Positions 7,991 through 17,589 of a DNA stretch of 64,000 nt are shown one piece after another (positions within the stretch are counted from its first letter, which is position 1; each line of letters opens with the position of its first letter). The position numbers were made by a program, and so were the translations under genes. Source of the DNA: Cellulomonas fimi (lineage in GTDB: Bacteria > Actinomycetota > Actinomycetes > Actinomycetales > Cellulomonadaceae); assembly GCF_028583725.1 (NCBI RefSeq), contig NZ_CP110680.1:4216001-4280000 (forward strand), in the 5' to 3' direction. The notes under the pieces were generated by a model. The model was not told the origin of the DNA. It ran no database searches and worked only from the letters and a program-made list of their open reading frames with translations.

Positions 7991-8860
7991 ATGCCCACCG
8001 TGACCCTCATGCAGAAGGCGATCACACCAGCGCTCACCCGCGCGATCCTGACCGCGGGACACGACCGTGTGGCCGGCTACGTCGTGCGAGCGGAGGACGT
8101 CGGCTTCGCGACCACCCCGGCGCAGCTCTTCGAGGTGCACGGCCTGGGCTACGACGGCTCGCCCTTCAGCCCGTGGGACCGGTCGATCGACATCCTGCGG
8201 TTCGAGTCCTCGCCGCAGCTCCAGTACCGCGACGTCCCCGGCTACATCCTCCCGCTGTGGTGGCTCCGCCACTCCCGCATCCCCCCGGGCGCCGAGCTCG
8301 TCCGCGTCTACGACGACGGCACCGCGACGCTGCTCGCGCGGTACGGCGACGTCGGCACCGGGTGGACCGTCACGCAGCTCGGGGCTCGACGTCCGGCGCT
8401 GGCATCGCTCTCACGGTGCGTCGGGCCGGTCGCCAAGTGGCACGGCGCCTACCTCGAGGCGGACGTCGTCGACGGCGGCCACACCGTCGTCCTCGCGCTC
8501 GCCAACCCGCCGCTCGCCGAGACCGGCTTCCACCAGGCGCCGTCGGGCCGCTGGTACCGCCGGGTCGCCCGTGAGGACGTCACCGAGCTGTTCGAGCTCG
8601 ACCTGACAGCCCGCTGGAACGGCCTCTCCGTCCGCGTCGTCGACCAGTGGCAGGACGCCCAGCGGTACGTCGTCGCACGCATCTCGCACCTGGGCGACGA
8701 CATCGAGCGTGCCGAGCGCCTGCACCTCGAGCGCGTCGAGGCCGGCGTGTACGAGGGCATCGTCTACGCCGCCGAGCTCACCGACATCCAGACCAACCAG
8801 GTCGTCCCCCACACGTGGGCCCCCGGCCCCGCCGCGCAGCGGCACACGGTGGCCTACTGA
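7991..8860 (+). CDS. Unrecognised 289-aa protein
   Basis: I do not recognise this family. The protein is soluble, without a signal peptide or membrane segment. It is rich in Trp/Tyr and charged residues and looks like a compact mixed alpha/beta domain; PLWWLRHSRIP (about residues 89-99) and WHGAYLEADVVDGG (about 152-165) are its most distinctive stretches. ATG at 7991 is chosen because AAGG precedes it and a promoter lies 50 bp upstream; GTG at 8000 is an alternative, and the longer frame from 7886 would translate the regulatory DNA. It is a single-gene unit closed by the terminator at 8914. The elaborate upstream control region implies conditional expression, possibly linked to sugar supply through the CelR-like boxes. 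Confidence 0.7.
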   Translation: MPTVTLMQKAITPALTRAILTAGHDRVAGYVVRAEDVGFATTPAQLFEVHGLGYDGSPFSPWDRSIDILRFESSPQLQYRDVPGYILPLWWLRHSRIPPGAELVRVYDDGTATLLARYGDVGTGWTVTQLGARRPALASLSRCVGPVAKWHGAYLEADVVDGGHTVVLALANPPLAETGFHQAPSGRWYRRVAREDVTELFELDLTARWNGLSVRVVDQWQDAQRYVVARISHLGDDIERAERLHLERVEAGVYEGIVYAAELTDIQTNQVVPHTWAPGPAAQRHTVAY

Positions 8861-8913
8861 CGACCGCATGGACCGAGGGAGCGGCGATCCCCCCGCTGTG
8901 ATCCCTCTCGAAC

Positions 8914-8956
8914 GCGTGCCGGGCCTGGCCCTCCCCCCCGTCCAGGCCCGGCACGC
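8914..8956. terminator. Bidirectional terminator hairpin
   Basis: Perfect 15-bp arms (8914-8928 and 8942-8956) with a 13-nt C-rich loop, between the convergent 289-aa gene and hemA. There is no clear T-run, as is usual in high-GC actinobacteria. Confidence 0.75.
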
Positions 8957-9036
8957 ACCATGTCCGGGGCGCGCCCGGCGCTGACACGTGTGAGCGACCG
9001 GCACCGCGACGCGGACCGAGCCGGGCGCCGGCGCGG

Positions 9037-10317
9037 TCAGCGGGCGGAGACCGCCGGGGCCACGAGCCCGGGGACCGTCGGCACCTCGATCGCCGCGAGC
9101 TCGGCGAGCGCCGCGGCGTAGGCCACGGCGTCACCGGCGCGCGCCGCCTCGCGGGCCCGGACCGTCGGCCCGTGCAGCGTCGAGCGGGTGCGCCGACGCA
9201 GGGACCGCTCCGCGCGCTCGTCGCGGGCGTCCTCGGGGAGCGCGGCCAGCGCCGTCTCGAGCCCACCGAGCACGCGGGTGCGCTGCGCGACGACGGCGGG
9301 GTTCCACTCGCGCACGCGCTGGTCGGCCTCGTAGGCGTCGGCGGCGGACACGACGATCCGTCGCGCGGACTCCACGGCCGCGTGCTCGGCGGGGGCGTGC
9401 TCGGCGACCGTGTGCAGGCTCACGAGTCGCACGCCGGGCAGGTGCCGGACGCCGGGGTCGACGTCGTGGCGCAGGGCGAGGTCGACGACGGTGAGGGGAC
9501 GCGCGTCGCGGTGCGCGCGGGCGTCGGCCAGCGCGTCGACCTGCAGCACGGCCCCGGCGGCACCGCTGCACGCGACGACGAGGTCGACGCCGCCCAGCTC
9601 GGCCGCGAGGTCGGCGCCGGCCGGGAGGGCACGCACGCCACGCGCGGACGCGAACTGGTTGGCACGACCGCTCGGCGAGTAGACGCGGACGTCGGTGCAG
9701 CCGCGGGCCTTGAGGGCCGCGAGCGACGCCCCCGCGTACGAGCCGGTGCCGACGAGCACGCACGACACCTCGGGCCACGGCACGAGGCCACGCTCGGCGA
9801 TGTCGAGGGCGACGCCGACGACGGACCGCCCGGCCGCGCCGAGCCCGGTCTCGGACTCGACGGCCCGCGACACGCGCGACGCGGCCTGGAACAGCGACTC
9901 GAGCGCGGAGGTCGTGGTGCCGTCGCGGCGGGCCGTGGTGAGGGCGCGGCGGACCTGGCCCGCGATCTCCCGCTCGCCGACGACCATCGACTCGAGCCCG
10001 CTGGCGACGGCGAACAGGTGCTCGCCGGCCGCTGTGCCGGTCAACGGGCGCAGGTGCGTCAGGACCTCGTCGGGGGCGTACCCGGAGCGGGCCGCGACGG
10101 CCTGCGACGCGGCGGCCAGGGCGGCGGGCGTCTGGTCGACGTCGCCGACCTCCAGGTACAGCTCGAACCGGTTGCACGTCGCGAGAACGACGGCACCGGT
10201 GACGGGGGTGGACGCGCGCACGAGCTCGCGACCCACGGCGTGCACGTCCGACGAGAGACGCTCCAGCACGGCGAGGTCGAGGTCGTGGTGACTGGCGACC
10301 AGGGACAGCAGCACCAC
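9037..10317 (-). CDS. hemA: Glutamyl-tRNA reductase
   Basis: First committed enzyme of the C5 heme pathway: reduces Glu-tRNA(Glu) with NADPH to glutamate-1-semialdehyde. About 426 aa. The catalytic Cys is C48 in ATCNRFELYLEV. The region GLESMVVGEREIAGQVRRAL (about 108-127) and a Rossmann stretch VLVGTGSYAG follow, then a C-terminal dimerisation helix region. Tandem GTG codons at 10315-10317 and 10312-10314 could both be starts; GGGGG upstream spaces better from the second. It is divergent from hemE across a 45-bp region carrying a nested palindrome, so the two are probably co-regulated. Its substrate partner HemL is encoded at 16.1 kb. Confidence 0.94.
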   Translation of the reverse strand: MVLLSLVASHHDLDLAVLERLSSDVHAVGRELVRASTPVTGAVVLATCNRFELYLEVGDVDQTPAALAAASQAVAARSGYAPDEVLTHLRPLTGTAAGEHLFAVASGLESMVVGEREIAGQVRRALTTARRDGTTTSALESLFQAASRVSRAVESETGLGAAGRSVVGVALDIAERGLVPWPEVSCVLVGTGSYAGASLAALKARGCTDVRVYSPSGRANQFASARGVRALPAGADLAAELGGVDLVVACSGAAGAVLQVDALADARAHRDARPLTVVDLALRHDVDPGVRHLPGVRLVSLHTVAEHAPAEHAAVESARRIVVSAADAYEADQRVREWNPAVVAQRTRVLGGLETALAALPEDARDERAERSLRRRTRSTLHGPTVRAREAARAGDAVAYAAALAELAAIEVPTVPGLVAPAVSAR

Positions 10318-10322
10318 GCCCC

Positions 10323-10358
10323 CGATTGAATCATCCCGACATTTGTCGGGCACAATCG
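10323..10358. promoter_or_regulatory. Nested palindrome in the hemA-hemE divergent promoter
   Basis: An inner 16-bp perfect palindrome CCCGACATTTGTCGGG (10335-10350) sits between outer arms CGATTG (10323-10328) and CAATCG (10353-10358). CACAAT at 10351-10356 is a -10 candidate 6 nt before the hemE GTG. A regulator bound here would cover the start regions of both hemA and hemE. Confidence 0.6.
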
Positions 10359-10362
10359 ACGG

Positions 10363-11427
10363 GTGCCTCTTCCCGTCACACATCCCCTCGCCGACGGCCG
10401 CACCGCGAATTCTCCGCTGGTGCGCGCGTATTCCGGCGAGCGCCCCTCCCGCCGGCCCGTGTGGTTCATGCGGCAGGCCGGGCGGTCGCTGCCCGAGTAC
10501 CGGGCCCTGCGCGCCGGGACGGCCATGCTCGACGCGTGCCTCGACCCGGAGATGGCGAGCGAGATCACGCTCCAGCCGGTCCGGCGGCACGACGTGGACG
10601 CGGCGATCTTCTTCTCCGACATCGTGGTGCCGCTGCGGCTCGCGGGCGTCGACGTCGAGATCAAGCCGGGCGTCGGGCCCGTCATGGGTGCACCCGTGCG
10701 GACCGCCGCGGACGTCGCGGCGCTGCACGACCTGGGCCCGCTGACCCCGGAGCGCCTGGCGCCGGTGAGCGAGGGCGTCGCGCGGACCGTCGCGGCCCTG
10801 GGCAGCACGCCGCTGATCGGCTTCGCGGGCGCGCCGTTCACGCTGGCCGCGTACCTCGTCGAGGGCGGGCCGTCGCGCGACCACCTGGCCGCGCGCACGC
10901 TCATGCACGCCGACCCGGAGACGTGGACGGCGCTGACGACGTGGGCCGCCGACGTCACGGGCGCGTTCCTGCGGGCCCAGGTGCTCGCGGGCGCCAGCGC
11001 CACGCAGCTCTTCGACTCGTGGGCGGGCTCGCTGGGCCTCGCGGACTACACCGCGCACGTCGCGCCCGCGTCGGCGCGCGCGCTGTCGGCGGTCGCCGAC
11101 CTCGACGTCCGCAAGGTGCACTTCGGCACGGGCACGAGCGAGCTGCTCGTCGCGATGCGCGACGTCGGCGCGGACGTCGTGGGCGTCGACTACCGGCTCC
11201 CCCTCGACGAGGCGAACCGCCGCCTCGGCGGCCGGACCCCGCTCCAGGGCAACATCGACCCCGCACTCCTCGGAGCGCCGTGGCCGGTGCTCGAGGCACA
11301 CGCCCGTGACGTCGTCGCGCGCGGCGAGCAGGCCCCCGGCCACGTCGTGAACCTGGGGCACGGCGTCCCGCCGGACACCGATCCCGACGTCCTGACGCGC
11401 CTGGTCGCGCTGATCCACTCGCTGTGA
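10363..11427 (+). CDS. hemE: Uroporphyrinogen decarboxylase
   Basis: 354 aa, full length for HemE. The N-terminal signature [17 protein letters not shown] (31-47) and FFSDIVVPL motif supply the conserved Arg and Asp residues that bind the substrate acetates; [17 protein letters not shown] is also intact. It decarboxylates uroporphyrinogen III to coproporphyrinogen III. The start GTG at 10363 follows CACAAT by 6 nt, so the transcript is probably leaderless. Its TGA overlaps the GTG of hemG, which implies translational coupling. Confidence 0.96.
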   Translation: MPLPVTHPLADGRTANSPLVRAYSGERPSRRPVWFMRQAGRSLPEYRALRAGTAMLDACLDPEMASEITLQPVRRHDVDAAIFFSDIVVPLRLAGVDVEIKPGVGPVMGAPVRTAADVAALHDLGPLTPERLAPVSEGVARTVAALGSTPLIGFAGAPFTLAAYLVEGGPSRDHLAARTLMHADPETWTALTTWAADVTGAFLRAQVLAGASATQLFDSWAGSLGLADYTAHVAPASARALSAVADLDVRKVHFGTGTSELLVAMRDVGADVVGVDYRLPLDEANRRLGGRTPLQGNIDPALLGAPWPVLEAHARDVVARGEQAPGHVVNLGHGVPPDTDPDVLTRLVALIHSL

Positions 11428-12848
11428 CCGCGAGCGGCCCGACCTGGGACGCCGTCGTCGTCGGCGGCGGCGTCGCCGGGCTGGTCGCGGCGCGCGACCT
11501 GGCCGCGGCCGGCCTGCGGGTGGCGGTCCTCGACGCCGACGACGAGCCGGGCGGGGCGGTCCGCGGGCACACCGTGGCCGGCCTGCGCCTCGACGCGGGC
11601 GCCGAGTCGTTCGCGACGCGCGGCGGGACCGTCGCGGCGTACCTCGACGACCTCGACCTGACGGACCGCGTCTGCCTGCCCGCCGCGCACGGGTCGTGGG
11701 TGCACCTGCCGTCGGGCGACGGGCCTCTGCCGCGGACCGGCCTGCTCGGCATCCCGTCGGAGCCGTTCGCGGCGGACGTCCGTCGCACGATCGGCCTGGT
11801 CGGCGTGCTGCGCGCGTCGCTCGACCTCGTCCTGCCCGGGCGGGTCGGCGCGGGCGCCACGTCGCTCGGCGCCCTGGTCCGCGCGCGGCTGGGGGCCCGC
11901 GTCCTGGACCGCCTGGTGCGGCCCGTCGTCGCGGGCGTGCACGCGTCCGACCCGGACGACCTCGACGTCGGCGCGGTGTCGCCGGGGCTGCCCGCCGCGC
12001 TGCGGGAGGCGCGGTCCCTGACCCGGGCCGTGCGGACGCTACGCGCGTCGGCACCTGCCGGGTCGGCCGTGCAGGGCATCGAGGGCGGTCTGCACGTGCT
12101 CGTCGACACGCTCGTGGCGGACCTGCGTGAGCGCGGCGTGGACGTGCGCGCCGACGCGCGCGCGTGCCGGCTGCGGGCGGTGCCGGCACCGGGCGGCGAC
12201 GCCGCGGGGGGCGAGGGCGTGACGTACGACGTCGAGCTCGGGGACGGCACCGTGCTCCGCGCACCCCGCGTCGTGCTCGCGTCGCCGTCCGCCGCGGACC
12301 TGCTCGCCGACCACGCACCCGGTGGCACGCTCCCGACGCTCGACGCCGGTGCCGTGGTCACGCTGGTCACGCTCGTCGTCGACGCGCCCGCGCTCGACGG
12401 CGCGCCGCGCGGCACGGGCGTCCTCGTGGCGCGCGAGGCGTCCGACGTCACCGCGAAGGCGCTCACGCACGCGACGGCGAAGTGGCCCTGGCTCGCCCGG
12501 ACGGCCCCGGCCGGCCGGCACGTGGTGCGGCTGTCGTACGGGCGCGCGGGCGACGACGGCCGCGACGTCCCCGCCGCCGACGACGCGCTCGTCGACCTGG
12601 GCCTGCGCGACGCGTCGGTGCTGCTCGGCGTCCCGCTCGACCGGGCGGCGCTCGCGGGCAGCGCGGTGGTGCGCTGGAGGCAGGCGCTCCCCCGCCCGAG
12701 CGCGGCGCACCGGGAGGCCGTCGCGGAGGTCCGGGCGACGGCCGCGGCCCTCCCCGGGGTCGCGGTGTGCGGCGCGTGGACCGCGGGCAACGGCCTGGCG
12801 TCGGTCATCCCCGACGCCCGGCGGGCCGCGGCGACGCTCGTCGGCTGA
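11424..12848 (+). CDS. hemG: Coproporphyrinogen III / protoporphyrinogen oxidase (HemY type, CgoX)
   Basis: 474-aa FAD-dependent oxidase of the HemY/CgoX family. The dinucleotide-binding loop [15 protein letters not shown] (11-25) is followed by an acidic strand end, and the C-terminal [20 protein letters not shown] is the second FAD contact of the family. In Gram-positive bacteria this enzyme oxidises coproporphyrinogen III to coproporphyrin III. It overlaps hemE by GTGA. In many actinobacteria chdC (hemQ) follows directly; here a 275-bp gap and then hemC follow instead. Confidence 0.92.
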   Translation: MTASGPTWDAVVVGGGVAGLVAARDLAAAGLRVAVLDADDEPGGAVRGHTVAGLRLDAGAESFATRGGTVAAYLDDLDLTDRVCLPAAHGSWVHLPSGDGPLPRTGLLGIPSEPFAADVRRTIGLVGVLRASLDLVLPGRVGAGATSLGALVRARLGARVLDRLVRPVVAGVHASDPDDLDVGAVSPGLPAALREARSLTRAVRTLRASAPAGSAVQGIEGGLHVLVDTLVADLRERGVDVRADARACRLRAVPAPGGDAAGGEGVTYDVELGDGTVLRAPRVVLASPSAADLLADHAPGGTLPTLDAGAVVTLVTLVVDAPALDGAPRGTGVLVAREASDVTAKALTHATAKWPWLARTAPAGRHVVRLSYGRAGDDGRDVPAADDALVDLGLRDASVLLGVPLDRAALAGSAVVRWRQALPRPSAAHREAVAEVRATAAALPGVAVCGAWTAGNGLASVIPDARRAAATLVG

Positions 12849-13123
12849 GCCCCGGCCGGCGCGACCGACCTCGACCCCGCCGCCCCACGCTGCCCCGACC
12901 GCTCCGATGAGGATTGCCTCACATTTCCGCGAGCGCTTTTCTGACAACTCGTCGTGACGCGCGGGAAATCGTGAGCCGCGTCATTCTCGAGCACCCGCAC
13001 AACCGCTTCGACGACTATTTTCTGACAGCCTGTCAGTTCCATGTCACACGGTTCGCGTGAGCATTACCACGAACCTCTCGCAGGTTTCGACACCGGCCGC
13101 CCGCGGGAGGGACACTGGGCGGC
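12849..13123. promoter_or_regulatory. hemC promoter region with TTTTCTGACA repeats
   Basis: A 275-bp gene-free stretch, clearly less GC-rich than its neighbours. TTTTCTGACA occurs at 12937-12946 and again at 13018-13027, 81 bp apart. The second copy runs into CTGACAGCCTGTCAG (13022-13036), 6-bp inverted arms with a 3-nt centre. TGAGG-ATTG-CCTCA is at 12907-12920. GACACT (13111-13116) lies 7 nt before the hemC ATG as a leaderless -10 candidate. No chdC or other gene is hidden here. Confidence 0.5.
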
Positions 13124-14101
13124 ATGCCCCAGCACGTCCGCATCGGCACGCGCGCGAGCACGCTCGCGCTCACCCAGACGGGACACGTCGCCGACGCCCT
13201 CGCCGCGCACGGCGACCTCGACGTCGAGACCGTGCGCGTCCGCACCGACGGTGACCGCCTCACCGGCTCGCTCGCCACGCTCGGCGGCACCGGCGTCTTC
13301 GTCACCGCGCTGCGCGACGCGCTCCTCGACGGCCGGTGCGACGTCGCGGTCCACTCGCTCAAGGACCTGCCGACCGGCGACGCCGACGGGCTCGTCGTCG
13401 CGGCCGTGCCGCCGCGCGAGGACCCGCGCGACGCCCTGTGCGCCCGCGACGGCCTCACGCTCGCCGAGCTCCCCCAGGGCGCGCGCGTCGGCACGGGCTC
13501 GCCGCGCCGCGCGGCCCAGCTGCTGCGTGCGCGCCCGGACCTCGACGTCGTCGACATCCGCGGCAACGTCGACACCCGTCTCGGTCGCGTCGCCGGCTCG
13601 CCGACCGGCCCGGGCGACCTCGACGCGGTCGTGCTCGCACGTGCGGGCCTCGCGCGCATCGGCCGGCTCGCGGCCGTGACCGAGCTGTTCGACGCCGACG
13701 TCATGCTGCCCGCCCCGGGCCAGGGCGCGCTCGCCGTGGAGACCCGAGCGACCGGCCTGACGACCGACCTCGCGACGCCGCTCGCCGCCGCGCTCGCCTC
13801 GCTCGACCACCGGCCCACACGCGTCGCCGTGCTCGCCGAGCGCGCGCTGCTCGCCCGGCTCGAGGCGGGCTGCGCCGCTCCCGTCGGCGCGCTCGCGACG
13901 CTCGACGGCGACACGCTCACGCTCGACGCCGTGGTGGTCCGCACCGACGGCAGCGCCGCCCTGAGCGGGCGCCGCGGCACGACCCTCGGCGGCACGCCCG
14001 CCGAGGACGCCGTCGCCGCCCGTGCGCTCGGTGCCGCCCTGGCCGACGACCTGCTCGCCCGGGGCGCCGCCGACCTCGCCGACCTGGGACGTGCCCGATG
14101 A
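13124..14101 (+). CDS. hemC: Hydroxymethylbilane synthase (porphobilinogen deaminase)
   Basis: 325 aa. Polymerises four porphobilinogens into hydroxymethylbilane on a dipyrromethane cofactor. The cofactor-bearing cysteine is C250 in EAGCAAPVGA. RIGTRASTLALTQTG starts domain 1, VHSLKDLPT carries the catalytic-region Lys/Asp, and GTGSPRRAAQLL and DIRGNVDTRL hold the substrate-binding arginines. It is first gene of a four-gene block with ATGA/GTGA overlaps (hemC-hemD-hemB-hemL), so it sets expression of the whole block. Confidence 0.96.
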   Translation: MPQHVRIGTRASTLALTQTGHVADALAAHGDLDVETVRVRTDGDRLTGSLATLGGTGVFVTALRDALLDGRCDVAVHSLKDLPTGDADGLVVAAVPPREDPRDALCARDGLTLAELPQGARVGTGSPRRAAQLLRARPDLDVVDIRGNVDTRLGRVAGSPTGPGDLDAVVLARAGLARIGRLAAVTELFDADVMLPAPGQGALAVETRATGLTTDLATPLAAALASLDHRPTRVAVLAERALLARLEAGCAAPVGALATLDGDTLTLDAVVVRTDGSAALSGRRGTTLGGTPAEDAVAARALGAALADDLLARGAADLADLGRAR

Positions 14102-15102
14102 CCGCCCCGGCCGGGCCGCTGGCGGGGTGGCGCGTGCTGGTGCCCCGACCGGCGGCGGGGGTGAGCCCGGCCGCGGTCGCGCTGGCCGCCGCCGGCGCGG
14201 AGGCCGTCGTCGTGCCGCTCGTCGAGACCGTGCCACCCGAGGACCCGACGCCGCTCGACGACGTGCTGCTCGCGCTCGGGGCCGGCTGGTACGGGTGGCT
14301 CGTCGTCACGAGCCAGGCGGCGGTCCCCGTGCTCGGGCAGCGCGCCGCGCTCGCGGGACGCACGCTCGCCGGGATCGTCACGGACGCGGGCGTGCACGTC
14401 GCCGCCGTCGGCCCCGGCACGGCGCGTGCCCTGCGGGAGGCGGGCGTGACGCCCGCGCTGGTCCCGGCGGGCGAGTCGACGGCGCGCGCGCTCGTCGCCA
14501 CCTGGCCCGCCCTCCCGGCCCCGGGGGTCGACGGCGCGACAGGTCCGGCGCAGCGCGTGCTGTTCCCCCGCGGCGACCTCGCCGCCCCGACGCTCGCGGA
14601 CGGCCTGCGTGCGCGCGGCTGGCAGGTCGACGACGTCGTCGCGTACCGCACGGTGCCCGCCGCGCCGCCGTCGGCCGAGGTCCGGGCCGCGTGGGCGGAC
14701 GGGTCGATCGGTGCGGCGCTGCTCACGTCGGCCAGCACCGTCCGCGAGCTCGTCGCCCAGCTCGGCGCACCGCCCGCGGGCACCGCGCTCGTCGCGATCG
14801 GCCCGACGACGGCGGCGGAGGTCGAGAGGCTGGGCCTGCCGCTCGCGGGCGTCGCGCGCGAGCAGACGATGACGGGCCTCGTCGCCGCGCTGGCGTCCGC
14901 CGTCGGCGCGAGCCCCACCACGACCGCCGCCGAGGGCGCACCCACCGCCACGACCGCCGCCGAGGGCGCAGCCACCGCCGCGGTCCCCGCGGCCGGGAGC
15001 CCGGCCGTCACCCGTTCGTCCGCCACCCCCGACGGTGAACCTGCGTCCGCCGCGACCGCGGCGCCCGCGCCCCCCACCCCCCGCTCCGAGGAGCACGCGT
15101 GA
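14098..15102 (+). CDS. hemD: Uroporphyrinogen-III synthase
   Basis: 334 aa; cyclises hydroxymethylbilane with inversion of ring D to uroporphyrinogen III. The fold is poorly conserved but LVVTSQAAV (about 65-73), the [15 protein letters not shown] stretch near 155 and [12 protein letters not shown] in domain 2 are typical. Position between hemC and hemB confirms it. The core ends near residue 270; the last 60 residues are an Ala/Thr/Pro-rich tail with a repeated TTAAEGA motif, not needed for the family fold. It overlaps hemC (ATGA) and hemB (GTGA). Confidence 0.9.
   Translation: MTAPAGPLAGWRVLVPRPAAGVSPAAVALAAAGAEAVVVPLVETVPPEDPTPLDDVLLALGAGWYGWLVVTSQAAVPVLGQRAALAGRTLAGIVTDAGVHVAAVGPGTARALREAGVTPALVPAGESTARALVATWPALPAPGVDGATGPAQRVLFPRGDLAAPTLADGLRARGWQVDDVVAYRTVPAAPPSAEVRAAWADGSIGAALLTSASTVRELVAQLGAPPAGTALVAIGPTTAAEVERLGLPLAGVAREQTMTGLVAALASAVGASPTTTAAEGAPTATTAAEGAATAAVPAAGSPAVTRSSATPDGEPASAATAAPAPPTPRSEEHA
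14918..14970 (+). repeat. Perfect 23-bp direct repeat inside hemD
   Basis: Two identical 23-nt copies (14918-14940 and 14948-14970) with a 30-nt period in the hemD tail, giving a 10-residue protein repeat built on TTAAEGA. The period keeps frame, so copy-number change would only lengthen the disordered tail. Confidence 0.8.
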
Positions 15103-16100
15103 CCACCTCCCTCCCCCGCCCCGGCCGGGTCCGCCCGCGCCGCCTGCGCGCGACGGCGGCGATGCGCCGCCTGACGTCCGAGACCCGCCTGCACCCCGCG
15201 GAGCTCGTGCTGCCGCTGTTCGTCCGCGAGGGCCTGGCGGAGGCGCGCCCGATCGCGTCGATGCCGGGCGTCCTGCAGCACACGCGCGACTCGCTCAAGG
15301 GCGCGGTCGCGGACGCCGCCCGCGCGGGCCTGGGCGGCGTCATGCTGTTCGCGGTCCCCGAGGTGCGGGACGCGGTCGGCTCGCAGGCCACGGCCCCCGA
15401 CGGCATCCTCAACCTCGCGATCGCGGACGCCGTCGCCGAGGCGGGTGACGCGCTCGTCGTGCAGGCCGACCTGTGCCTCGACGAGTTCACCGACCACGGC
15501 CACTGCGGCGTCCTGACGCCCGCGGGCGCGGTCGACAACGACGCGACGCTCGTCCGGTACGCCGAGATGGCGCTCGCGCAGGCCGCCGCCGGGGCACACC
15601 TCGTCGGGCTCAGCGGGATGATGGACGGCCAGGTCGGCGTGGTCCGGGACGCGCTCGACGACGCCGGCCACGACCAGGTCGCGGTGCTCGCGTACGCGGC
15701 GAAGTACGCGTCGGCGTTCTACGGCCCGTTCCGCGACGCGGTCGAGTCGCAGCTCGTGGGCGACCGCCGGACCTACCAGATGGACCCCGCGAACCGTCGC
15801 GAGGCGGCGCGCGAGGTCGCGATCGACATCGCGGAGGGCGCCGACGTCGTCATGGTCAAGCCGGCGATGTCGTACCTGGACGTGCTCGCCGACGTGGCCG
15901 CGGTGTCCACGGTTCCCGTCAGCGCCTACCAGGTGTCGGGCGAATACGCCATGATCGAGGCCGCCGCCGCGCACGGCTGGATCGAGCGCGAACGGGCGAT
16001 CCTGGAGTCCGTGCTCAGCATCCGTCGTGCGGGTGCCGATCACGTGCTCACCTACTTCGCGACGGAGCTGGCCGCGTGGCTGGCGGAGGAGAAGTCATGA
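15099..16100 (+). CDS. hemB: Delta-aminolevulinic acid dehydratase (porphobilinogen synthase)
   Basis: 333 aa; condenses two ALA molecules to porphobilinogen. Schiff-base lysines are K202 ([14 protein letters not shown]) and K254 ([11 protein letters not shown]). The metal loop reads [14 protein letters not shown] (124-137). It has two of the three zinc cysteines (C126, C136), while the middle one is Asp (D128) as in magnesium-type enzymes. Start GTG overlaps the hemD stop (GTGA) and its own stop overlaps hemL (ATGA). Confidence 0.96.
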   Translation: MTTSLPRPGRVRPRRLRATAAMRRLTSETRLHPAELVLPLFVREGLAEARPIASMPGVLQHTRDSLKGAVADAARAGLGGVMLFAVPEVRDAVGSQATAPDGILNLAIADAVAEAGDALVVQADLCLDEFTDHGHCGVLTPAGAVDNDATLVRYAEMALAQAAAGAHLVGLSGMMDGQVGVVRDALDDAGHDQVAVLAYAAKYASAFYGPFRDAVESQLVGDRRTYQMDPANRREAAREVAIDIAEGADVVMVKPAMSYLDVLADVAAVSTVPVSAYQVSGEYAMIEAAAAHGWIERERAILESVLSIRRAGADHVLTYFATELAAWLAEEKS

Positions 16101-17452
16101 GCCGGTACGGCAGCAGCGAGGCGGCGGTCGCCGGCCGCACGAGCGCGGAGACGTTCGCGCACGCCCAGGCCGTGATCCCCGGCGGTGTGAACTCCCCCGT
16201 GCGGGCCTTCGGCGCGGTCGGGGGGACCCCGCCGTTCATCGCGTCGGGCAGCGGCCCCTACGTCACAGACGTGGACGGGCACGAGTACGTCGACCTGGTC
16301 GGCTCGTGGGGCCCGGCGCTGCTGGGCCACGCGCACCCCGAGGTCGTCGAGGCCGTGCAGGCCGCCGCGGCCCGCGGTCTCGGGTTCGGCGCCCCGACGG
16401 TCACCGAGGTCGACCTGGTCGACGAGATCCGCTCGCGCGTCCCCGCCGCGGAGATGGTGCGGCTCGTCTCGACCGGCACCGAGGCCACGATGACCGCGCT
16501 GCGCCTCGCGCGCGCCCACACGGGCCGCGACCTCGTCGTGAAGTTCGCGGGCTGCTACCACGGGCACGTCGACGCGCTGCTGGCGTCGGCGGGCTCGGGT
16601 GTCGCGACGCTCGCGCTGCCCGACTCGGCCGGCGTCTCGACGGCCGTCGCGGCCGAGACGATCGTGCTCCCCTACAACGACGTCGACGCGGTCGCGGAGG
16701 CGTTCGCGACGCACGGCGACCGGATCGCCGCGGTCATCACCGAGGCCGCGCCCGCCAACATGGGCGTCGTCCCGCCGGGGCCGGGCTTCAACGGCGAGCT
16801 GCGCCGGCTGACGGCCGAGCACGGTGCGCTGCTCATCCAGGACGAGGTGCTCACCGGCTTCCGGGTCGGGTACTCGGGCTGGTGGGGGCTCGAGGGCCTG
16901 CGGGAGGGCTGGGCCGCGGACCTGTTCACGTTCGGCAAGGTCATCGGCGGCGGTCTGCCCGTCGCGGCCGTGGGCGGTCGGCGCGACGTGATGCGGAACC
17001 TCGCGCCGGTCGGGCCGGTCTACCAGGCGGGCACGCTGTCGGGGAACCCGGTCGCGACCGCCGCCGGCCTGGCGACGCTCCGGCTCGCCGACGCGCCGGT
17101 GTACGCCCGGATCGACCAGACCGCGGCGACGCTGCGCACCGAGGTGTCGCGCGTGCTCGCGGAGGAGTCCGTCCCGCACAGCGTGCAGTGGGCGGGCAGC
17201 CTGTTCAGCACGATGTTCGGCCCCGAGGCCGCGACCCACGGCGTCCGCGACTACGCGGCGGTGCAGGCGACGGAGGCGTGGCGGTACGCGCCCTTCCACC
17301 GCGCGCTGCTGGAGGCGGGCGTGTACGCGCCGCCGTCGCCGTTCGAGGCGTGGTTCGTCTCGGCCGCGCACGACGACGCCGCCGTCGAGCGGGTCCTGTC
17401 GGCGCTCCCGGCCGCCGCGCGCGCCGCCGCCGCGGCCGCCCCGCCTGCCTGA
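16097..17452 (+). CDS. hemL: Glutamate-1-semialdehyde 2,1-aminomutase
   Basis: 451 aa PLP enzyme converting glutamate-1-semialdehyde, the HemA product, to 5-aminolevulinate. [17 protein letters not shown] N terminus ([18 protein letters not shown]), [27 protein letters not shown] and the PLP lysine K281 in [18 protein letters not shown] are all present. The C terminus is an Ala-rich run. Last gene of the hemCDBL block, closed by the strong terminator at 17475. Confidence 0.96.
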   Translation: MSRYGSSEAAVAGRTSAETFAHAQAVIPGGVNSPVRAFGAVGGTPPFIASGSGPYVTDVDGHEYVDLVGSWGPALLGHAHPEVVEAVQAAAARGLGFGAPTVTEVDLVDEIRSRVPAAEMVRLVSTGTEATMTALRLARAHTGRDLVVKFAGCYHGHVDALLASAGSGVATLALPDSAGVSTAVAAETIVLPYNDVDAVAEAFATHGDRIAAVITEAAPANMGVVPPGPGFNGELRRLTAEHGALLIQDEVLTGFRVGYSGWWGLEGLREGWAADLFTFGKVIGGGLPVAAVGGRRDVMRNLAPVGPVYQAGTLSGNPVATAAGLATLRLADAPVYARIDQTAATLRTEVSRVLAEESVPHSVQWAGSLFSTMFGPEAATHGVRDYAAVQATEAWRYAPFHRALLEAGVYAPPSPFEAWFVSAAHDDAAVERVLSALPAAARAAAAAAPPA

Positions 17453-17474
17453 CGGCACGCACCGCACGACCACG

Positions 17475-17509
17475 AAGGCCCGCCACCGTCCAGCACGGTG
17501 GCGGGCCTT
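17475..17509. terminator. Terminator after hemL
   Basis: Perfect 15-bp arms (17475-17489 and 17495-17509) around a 5-nt loop, followed by a short pyrimidine tract. It lies between convergent hemL and the chemoreceptor gene and can serve both. Confidence 0.85.
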
Positions 17510-17589
17510 CTCGTCCGGGCCGCCCGACGAGGAGAGGGCGGCGTCCGGACGGCGCCCGGCGGCCGGGCACGGCCGGCCGGGCGCAGGTC

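Noticed and set aside
9037..12318. 1093-aa extension of hemA
   Set aside because: The N-terminal two thirds are antisense to hemE and hemG; HemA homology starts at 10317.
12907..12920. DtxR/IdeR iron box
   Set aside because: TGAGG-ATTG-CCTCA is symmetrical but lacks the TTAGGTTAGGCTAACC-type core; too weak to call.
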